This document shows, piece after piece, positions 52,501 to 57,959 of a stretch of DNA of 57,959 nt. The DNA is taken from NCBI GenBank assembly GCA_964507325.1, contig CAZDQL010000037.1:1-57959 (forward strand). The letters run 5' to 3'. Source of the stretch: CAZDQL01 sp964507325. Its GTDB lineage: Bacteria > Planctomycetota > UBA1135 > GCA-002686595. The position numbers and the translations under genes are program-made. The notes under the pieces are model-generated. The model was not told the DNA's origin. It saw only the letters and a list, made by a program, of their open reading frames with translations, and made no database searches. Within the stretch, counting starts at the first letter, position 1. Every line of letters starts with the position of its first letter.

Positions 52501-53829
52501 CTACCAGGCCCGGGTCACCCCGGGTACGGCGCAGGGGTAGATCCCATCCTCCCCCGGCAACACCGGAGGCGTGGCGTCCCAGGCGTAGCTCTCGGGCTGC
52601 AGGTCCAGGTTCGAGGCCAGCGCCTCGTCCCACCGGACGACCTGCCCCGAGTAGGTCGCCATGCGCCCCAGGATTGCGGTCATCGTGCTGGTGGCGGCGT
52701 AGTCGCCTTCGTTGTAGGGCTCGCCGGCGAGGAGTGCCGCGAAGAGATGGTCGTGCTCGATCTGGTGACCGTGGTGCTCGCGCTCCCAGCGGCGGGGCTC
52801 TCGCCCGGTGACGAAGAGCTCGCTCTTGCCGTGCCCCTCGATGCTCGCGTGCCCCTTGGTGCCGTGGGCGTGCTGCGAGAAGCTGCTCCAGCAGCCCGGC
52901 ATGTGGCGGCAGAAGCTGAAGAGCTTGACGCCGTCGGCATAGGTGAACTCGACCGAGTGGTGGTCGTAGATCTCGCCGTAGTCCTTGCCCACGCGCACCT
53001 GCCGGCCGCCGACCCCCTGGGCCTCGACGGGGTGGGAACCGTGGATCCAGTTGCACACGTCGAGGTCGTGCACGTGCTGCTCGACGATGTGGTCGCCGCC
53101 CATCCAGGTGAAGTAGTACCAGTTGCGGACCTGGTACTGCATCTCCGTTTGACCCGGCTCACGGCGACGGACCCAGACGCCCCCGGAGTTGAAGTAGGCG
53201 CGCATGTAGGAGAGCTCGCCGAGCGCTCCGCCGTGGATCTCCTCCACGATGCGCCGGTGCTTGTCCTCGTGGCGCAGATGGTGGCCGACGGCGACGAGCA
53301 GCCCCTGCTCCTTGGCGCGGGCGTTGGCCGCCATCACCCGCCGCACACCAGGCGCGTCGGTGGCCACGGGCTTCTCCATGAACACGTGCTTGCCCGCCTC
53401 GACCGCCGTCTCGAAATGCACGGGACGCGGTCCGGGGGGGGTGCAGAGCAGCACCATGTGCACGTCCGATTCGATCGCTTGCCGGAAGGAATCGAGGCCG
53501 ACGAAGCGCCGCTCCTGGGGCACGTCGACGCGCCCGTCGTCCCCCGTCGCCGCGAGGAGGGCCTTGTGGCAGCTTTCGACCCGGTCGCCGAAAGCATCCG
53601 CCAAGGCCACCAGACGCACGCGCGCCCCGGCCGCGTTGTTCATCGCCTGCAGAGCCGCACCGCCGCCGCGGCCGCCGCAGCCGACGAGCGCGATCCTCAC
53701 CTCGTCGCTTCCCCCTACGTGGGCCGCGCGGGCGATGTCCAGCCTCGGGGCGAGGGCGGCTCCGGCGAGGACGCCGCCGGTCTGGCCCAGAAACTCGCGC
53801 CGCGTACTCTCGCCACTTCCGCCGCCCAT
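52501..53829 (-). CDS. Tat-exported Gfo/Idh/MocA family oxidoreductase (second)
   Basis: 442 aa from ATG 53829, preceded by GGAGGTGGAGC. A twin-arginine signal (TRREFLGQTGGVLAGAALA) precedes the Rossmann fold (VRIALVGCGGRGGGAAL) and the family motif FMEKPVATDAP. The C-terminal half shows WYYFTWMGGDHIVEQHVHDL, common in exported planctomycete members. It is a different subfamily from the enzyme at 3.5 kb. Function: NAD(P)-linked sugar or cyclitol oxidoreduction, substrate unknown. Confidence 0.88.
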   Translation of the reverse strand: MGGGSGESTRREFLGQTGGVLAGAALAPRLDIARAAHVGGSDEVRIALVGCGGRGGGAALQAMNNAAGARVRLVALADAFGDRVESCHKALLAATGDDGRVDVPQERRFVGLDSFRQAIESDVHMVLLCTPPGPRPVHFETAVEAGKHVFMEKPVATDAPGVRRVMAANARAKEQGLLVAVGHHLRHEDKHRRIVEEIHGGALGELSYMRAYFNSGGVWVRRREPGQTEMQYQVRNWYYFTWMGGDHIVEQHVHDLDVCNWIHGSHPVEAQGVGGRQVRVGKDYGEIYDHHSVEFTYADGVKLFSFCRHMPGCWSSFSQHAHGTKGHASIEGHGKSELFVTGREPRRWEREHHGHQIEHDHLFAALLAGEPYNEGDYAATSTMTAILGRMATYSGQVVRWDEALASNLDLQPESYAWDATPPVLPGEDGIYPCAVPGVTRAW

Positions 53830-53983
53830 GCTCCACCTCCGGGTCGTCAGGTCTCGTCGACGCCGAGCGCACTGGTACACGCGGCGCAGGTGGATTCTAG
53901 CCGAGGGCCAGGGCTCGCTCCGCGTTCTGCGTCTCCAGCGTCTCGGACACTCCTGTGGAGCGGGCGACGGGCTCCGCAGGAGG

Positions 53984-54005
53984 CGCCGGCTGGTAGCATC
54001 AGGTG
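53984..54005 (+). promoter_or_regulatory. Promoter-like element upstream of the DinB-like gene
   Basis: GCCGGCTGGTAGCATCAGGT contains the same TGGTAGCATC core as the element at 48910. It lies about 45 bp before the ATG at 54045. Confidence 0.4.
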
Positions 54006-54044
54006 GCACAGACACCGGAAGAACGGCCGAGAGGATATCCAGCC

Positions 54045-54512
54045 ATGAACCGTGAAGGCGTCTTGCGTGACCATCTCCATTATCTGCTGGATGGTGGCGG
54101 AGCACATCCGAGTTTCGAGTCGGTCGTTGCCGACCTCCCCGTCGATCTGGTCGGAGCCAAGGTGAAGGGCCTACCCCACACGCCGTGGCAACTCCTCGAG
54201 CACCTGCGCATCGCGCAGTGGGACATCCTGGAGTTCTCGAGGGACCCCGAGCACGTCTCTCCCGTGTTTCCCGACGGCTACTGGCCGGCCACCGAGGAAC
54301 CACCGGAGCAGGAGGCCTGGAACACGTCCGTCGCAGCGTGCCTGTCCGACCTACAGGCCATGCAGGACCTCGTGGCCACGGCTGAAGATCTGTTCGCTCC
54401 AATTCCCGGCGGGGAGGGCCAGACCCTTCTGCGGGAGGCGCTCCTGGTGGCGGATCACAATGCGTGGCACCTCGGACAGCTGCTGATGCTCCGTCGCCTG
54501 CTCGAGGCCTGA
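54045..54512 (+). CDS. DinB-like four-helix-bundle protein
   Basis: 155 aa from ATG 54045. The helical pattern with TPWQLLEHLRIAQWDILEF and a final DHNAWHLGQLLMLRRLL gives three His in the positions used by DinB/YfiT-type proteins to bind a metal. Such proteins are often thiol-dependent transferases or stress proteins. No signal; cytoplasmic. A GTG at 54003 in frame would add 14 residues but lacks support. Confidence 0.85.
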   Translation: MNREGVLRDHLHYLLDGGGAHPSFESVVADLPVDLVGAKVKGLPHTPWQLLEHLRIAQWDILEFSRDPEHVSPVFPDGYWPATEEPPEQEAWNTSVAACLSDLQAMQDLVATAEDLFAPIPGGEGQTLLREALLVADHNAWHLGQLLMLRRLLEA

Positions 54513-54532
54513 TTTCTGTTCGACCGACCGCG

Positions 54533-56626
54533 TTACCGGCGTGGAATCAGCGTGAAGTCCCGCATGGTGAAGCCCTTGGCGTAGCCGTCGCTCCTGTGCG
54601 CGAACCGCAGCACGTTCTCGCCTCTGACCAGTTCGACTTCGACCGGCTCGGTCGTCTCCCACACGCCCACCGTGTGCGGCAGCGCGAGGTCGATCGGCTG
54701 CTTGGCGTCGTTGGCGGTGATCAGCAGGTGTTGCTGCCAGCTGGGCGTCACCACGCGCGCCGTGAGCTGGTACTTTCCCGCGATCGGCGCGTCGAAGGTG
54801 TACTCGAATTCCTGGGCACCGCCGTTGCGGCTGTAGTGCAGCTGCTTGCCGCCGAGGTTGCTCGGCATGAAGATGATCTTGCCGGTGCTGTCCGTCGGGT
54901 TGCTTGTCGCGACGGCGGGGATCGTGATCACGCCCTTCCCGTCGACGACGATGCCACGGTCCGCCTCGGTGAGGCTCGCGGCCTCGACGGCGTACTCGAC
55001 GTGGGATTCGTTCGCCTCGCCGAGCTCTTCGCCGACCGGCGGCAGGATCGCGACCTGCGCCCCTTCGATCATCGCCCGCTGGCTGTGGAGTGAGACCCCG
55101 TACCAGAAACCGGGCTGGCCGGAATGGAGACCGAATACGCGCTTCTCGCCCACGACATCGCCGACCCACTGGGCGCGCTTGACCTGCATGTACGCTGTTT
55201 CGTCTGCGCGGGCCTGCGTGGTGGCGAGGAAGTCGCGGTCTCTGTCGTAGCGTGTCTTGGTCCAGCCGACGCCCCAGCCGCCGCCGAGACAGACCACCCA
55301 GCCGTCGGGGGTCCAGTGCGCCAGCGCCGCGTGCCCGCGCTGGGGACGAGCCGTGGTCGGAACACCGTAGGCGCGCAGGATGAACCGGCCAAAGAAGGCG
55401 CGCCGCCCGCAGACCCCGCCGTTCATCAGGATGTTCTGGAAGAACTGCAGGTCGGGCCTGTCGAACTGGTTGTCCTGGGAGCCGTAGCGAATCTCGGTGC
55501 GCACCGCCGCCACGTATCGCCAGCGATGGTCCTCGGTGTAGATGTGATCGGGCCGGTAGTTGCTGAGCATCTCCCGACCCCATGCGAGCGTTGCGTCCGG
55601 TTCGTTGCCGTCGACGATCATGCGGTAGTCCCACACGCTCAGTCCGGCGAAACCCGGATCCAGTTCATTTGCCAGGAACGCCTGCTCGTAGTGCAGGTAG
55701 CGCCCGACCGGATCGATGGTCTGCGGTGCATCGGTTGCGCCCGTGGGGTTCCTCTGCTCGATGGGCACGGCGTGCTCGAGGGCGATCGCCAGCGCCAGCC
55801 TCTGCAGGACGCCCCGGGTGGCCCGCTTGCTCGCCTTCTGGATAGCGGAGTAGATCTTGGCGGCCTGGCCGTACTTGCCGTCCTTGGCGCCATCCGCCAC
55901 GACCATCTGTAGCATCAGGTCGGAATCTGCCAGCAGGCGCTTGACCAAACGCCCGTGCTGTCCGCTCTCTTGGGCGAACTCGGCCAGGCCGCTCGGTGTG
56001 GCTTCGAACAGGACGACGAACTTGGCCAGTCGAGCGTCCAGCCGCTCACTGCTCAAGAGAGGCCCGAGGCCGAGGTTGGCGACAGTGTCGGTCACTTGGG
56101 TCTTGGCCGCGGCGTGGGCTGCTTCGGCCGCCTCCAAGTCCCGCTTCCACTGTGGCTCCTCACGCTTCAGTGAGTCCAGATTCGCCTGCCGCTCCTCGAG
56201 CGCCTGGACTCCGTCTTTGCGGTTCTGTTGCCACTTGGCGAGTTCTTCCCGGGCCGCCGCACGTTCGGCCTCCGTGGTCGCCTTCTCCAGCATCTCCTCC
56301 ACCGCCGCGATGCCCTTGTCGGCACCACCGATCCACTTCCCCTTGGCGTGGTTGACCAAGCCCTGCGCCGCTTCGATCTTCTCCAGCTGCTTCTGCGCCG
56401 CATTCACCGCTGCCTCGGCGGACTTCTCGGCCGCACAAGCCGCGAGGTAGGCAGCTCTTCTCTGCTCGTCGATGTCCGGCAGATCGGCTGAGATCTCCTC
56501 CCGCAACTGCTCGAGCAGGCTGGCGTAGTCCTGCTGCAGCTGCGTACCGACCGCGTGTGCACCCGCCGGGGCACTCGCCAGCGCTAGAAAGACCCCCAAT
56601 ACGCCTGCTGTCGCCTTCCACGTCAT
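54533..56626 (-). CDS. Secreted transglutaminase-like protein with coiled coil
   Basis: 697 aa from ATG 56626 (MTWKATAGVLGVFLALASAP), which gives a signal peptide to about residue 24. Residues about 30-180 are charged and helical (coiled coil, repeated Ala/Glu/Lys). The middle holds a transglutaminase/peptidase-like core: NGGVCGRRAFFGRFILRAYG (Cys), RGHAALAHWTPDGWVVCLGG (His). The C-terminal ~150 residues look like a carbohydrate-binding or beta-sandwich module (EFEYTFDAPIAGKYQLTARV, RGENVLRFAHRSDGYAKGFT). It may process peptides or crosslink surface components. Upstream in-frame sequence to 56902 is rejected as non-coding. Confidence 0.75.
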   Translation of the reverse strand: MTWKATAGVLGVFLALASAPAGAHAVGTQLQQDYASLLEQLREEISADLPDIDEQRRAAYLAACAAEKSAEAAVNAAQKQLEKIEAAQGLVNHAKGKWIGGADKGIAAVEEMLEKATTEAERAAAREELAKWQQNRKDGVQALEERQANLDSLKREEPQWKRDLEAAEAAHAAAKTQVTDTVANLGLGPLLSSERLDARLAKFVVLFEATPSGLAEFAQESGQHGRLVKRLLADSDLMLQMVVADGAKDGKYGQAAKIYSAIQKASKRATRGVLQRLALAIALEHAVPIEQRNPTGATDAPQTIDPVGRYLHYEQAFLANELDPGFAGLSVWDYRMIVDGNEPDATLAWGREMLSNYRPDHIYTEDHRWRYVAAVRTEIRYGSQDNQFDRPDLQFFQNILMNGGVCGRRAFFGRFILRAYGVPTTARPQRGHAALAHWTPDGWVVCLGGGWGVGWTKTRYDRDRDFLATTQARADETAYMQVKRAQWVGDVVGEKRVFGLHSGQPGFWYGVSLHSQRAMIEGAQVAILPPVGEELGEANESHVEYAVEAASLTEADRGIVVDGKGVITIPAVATSNPTDSTGKIIFMPSNLGGKQLHYSRNGGAQEFEYTFDAPIAGKYQLTARVVTPSWQQHLLITANDAKQPIDLALPHTVGVWETTEPVEVELVRGENVLRFAHRSDGYAKGFTMRDFTLIPRR

Positions 56627-56834
56627 CGCCTTCTGACCTCGCGTTCCGTTGTCCAGCCGTGCTCTTGTCGCTTCGACCTGTGCTGTTGCCCGTAGCCCAG
56701 CGTACCGGCGACCGGCCTGCGGGCAAGCTGTCATGCTGTGTCCCGCATCTCCGGGTCCTCCTCCGGCAGGGACGGCTCGAGACCCCGAGGTACCGGGTCT
56801 GGAGGCTACCGGAAGTCGGTGGCGTACTACGCCG

Positions 56835-57824
56835 CTACTCCCCTCCGAGAAGGAGCCCTTCCCCTTCCAGGAACTCCTGGAGGGCCTTCGCGACCTCGAC
56901 ATGACCGAAGGTGTTCCAGTGGACGTCCTCCTCCCGGACGATCTCGGAGACGGGGTAGCCCTCCTCGGCGAATACGGCGTCCAGGTCCATGAAGTGGATC
57001 TCCTCCATCAGCGCGAGCTCGTCGTCGAGCGGCTGGGGACCCGGATCCGCCGGGTTCAGGAAGGTGCCGAACTTCATGACGACCAGCCCGCAGCGGTTCG
57101 CCGTGCACTCCTCGGCCATCCTGCGGATGATCGCCAGCGTCAGCTCGATTCCGTCCGCCTCCGATTCCAGTCCCGAAGGAGCCTCGCTGGGGACCGGTAC
57201 GGGCACGTTCGCCAGCTCGAGGTCCGTGTTCAGGAAGACCGGCTTGTGCAGGCCGTATTGGAAGGAGGTGGAGCTGTTGGCCGGATCATTCAAGGTGAAC
57301 AGGGCCAGCACCACGATGTCCGGCGAGTACTTGAACCCTTCCCGGTCCAGGAAGAGATACTCCTGATCCGTGCCCCAGCCGGAGACGCTGGCGTTCTGCA
57401 CCTCCCTCGTGGTGGACGATCCCTGGAGGTTCTCCTCGAGCACGTCCGTGAATATCTCCTGGTCGCCGACGCCGTAGCCCCACGCAAACGAATCGCCGAG
57501 GACGAGGATGCGGGAGGTGCCCGTTGGCTTCTCGTACGGATACTCCCGGTCCCTCAGCCCCTTCGAGTTGTTGGTGAGCGGGCGACCGAACGTCGTCGCC
57601 TTCCAGTTGGGGATGTTGCGCCACCCGATCACTTCGTCATGGACGTAGCGGTGCCCCGTCACCTCGTGCCCGGGCTCCTGCACGTAGATTGGCTCGTCAT
57701 CGAATCGGTCGCGCAGCACGATGATGGCCACCACCAAGCCGATGGCGAGCGAGATACAGCAGGCGATCAGCCGCTGCAGGACAACGCGCCTGCGGGCGTG
57801 ATCGGCATGAGGTTCATCGGACAT
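56835..57824 (-). CDS. Membrane-anchored SGNH/GDSL-type hydrolase
   Basis: 329 aa. One N-terminal membrane helix (about residues 17-37) leads to an SGNH domain: block I ILVLGDSFAWGYGVGD with the Ser, then NASVSGWGTDQEYLFL, VVLALFTLNDPANSS, and the closing EDVHWNTFGHVEVAKAL with the Asp/His pair. These enzymes deacetylate or acylate surface sugars or glycans. The domain faces the periplasm. The remaining 135 bp to the right edge hold its leader and show no other gene. Confidence 0.8.
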   Translation of the reverse strand: MSDEPHADHARRRVVLQRLIACCISLAIGLVVAIIVLRDRFDDEPIYVQEPGHEVTGHRYVHDEVIGWRNIPNWKATTFGRPLTNNSKGLRDREYPYEKPTGTSRILVLGDSFAWGYGVGDQEIFTDVLEENLQGSSTTREVQNASVSGWGTDQEYLFLDREGFKYSPDIVVLALFTLNDPANSSTSFQYGLHKPVFLNTDLELANVPVPVPSEAPSGLESEADGIELTLAIIRRMAEECTANRCGLVVMKFGTFLNPADPGPQPLDDELALMEEIHFMDLDAVFAEEGYPVSEIVREEDVHWNTFGHVEVAKALQEFLEGEGLLLGGE

Positions 57825-57959
57825 GTCGTTGGACGGCCAAGAGCTGGCAAGGCTCTACTTGAGTACCCTAGCGCCGCAGCTCAGCGATTCAGAGAACCCT
57901 GAATGGGATGAGCCGCGAAGCTGCGTCTCTTCCCCGTGAGGGGCACCGAGACAGTAGAC

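Overview
The window (57,959 bp, high GC) looks like chromosome of a heterotrophic Planctomycetota bacterium, probably a deep-branching, GC-rich lineage. This is inferred from gene content: a formylglycine sulfatase beside a GH2 enzyme, Tat-exported Gfo/Idh/MocA oxidoreductases, a C45 hydrolase, DUF362 and DUF2330 proteins, many lipoproteins, and an ECF sigma factor fused to a membrane anchor and extracytoplasmic carboxypeptidase-regulatory-like repeats. No tRNA, rRNA or CRISPR array was seen.

Layout. 1-5.7 kb: a + strand glycan/secondary-metabolite catabolic operon (GH2 tail, C45 hydrolase, sulfatase, oxidoreductase, TIM-barrel isomerase). 5.8-11.8 kb: - strand genes (membrane protein, NifX-like/SlyD fusion, peptidylarginine/agmatine deiminase-like secreted enzyme, AbgT transporter), then a decayed RND efflux gene at about 12 kb. 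12.6-18.1 kb: two large carboxypeptidase-regulatory-like proteins, the second led by an ECF sigma factor. 18.2-19.6 kb: an amidohydrolase gene bracketed by imperfect 58-bp direct repeats that duplicate the old junction with ligA. 19.65-21.77 kb: ligA. 21.8-23.1 kb: a gene graveyard (IS91-type transposase tail, a dispersed repeat, a frameshifted GH51 arabinofuranosidase).

23.3-38.1 kb is the centrepiece: an 11-gene, nearly gapless + strand operon. It encodes an Rrf2 Fe-S regulator, a GltD-like FAD/NAD(P) iron-sulfur oxidoreductase, a Rieske protein, a fused cytochrome b, a membrane-anchored decaheme cytochrome c, a NapA-type periplasmic nitrate reductase, two NapG-like ferredoxins, a NapH-like membrane ferredoxin, a FixH-like protein, and a YHS-YHS-NosR-like membrane ferredoxin. 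There is no NapB, NapC or NapD. The arrangement suggests that a bc-type quinol-oxidising complex, with its own nucleotide-linked flavoprotein, feeds nitrate reductase through the multiheme cytochrome: an energy-conserving alternative to the usual NapC/NapB route.

38.2-58 kb: ordinary accessory genes (SDR-DUF2867 fusion, second IS91 remnant, DUF362, an apparently internally deleted TMEM175-like channel, DUF2330, S9 peptidase, DUF418-like membrane protein, lipoprotein, YtcJ-like amidohydrolase, agmatinase-family enzyme, second Gfo/Idh/MocA enzyme, DinB-like protein, transglutaminase-like protein, SGNH hydrolase). A 145-bp repeat and a promoter-like element recur in front of several genes.
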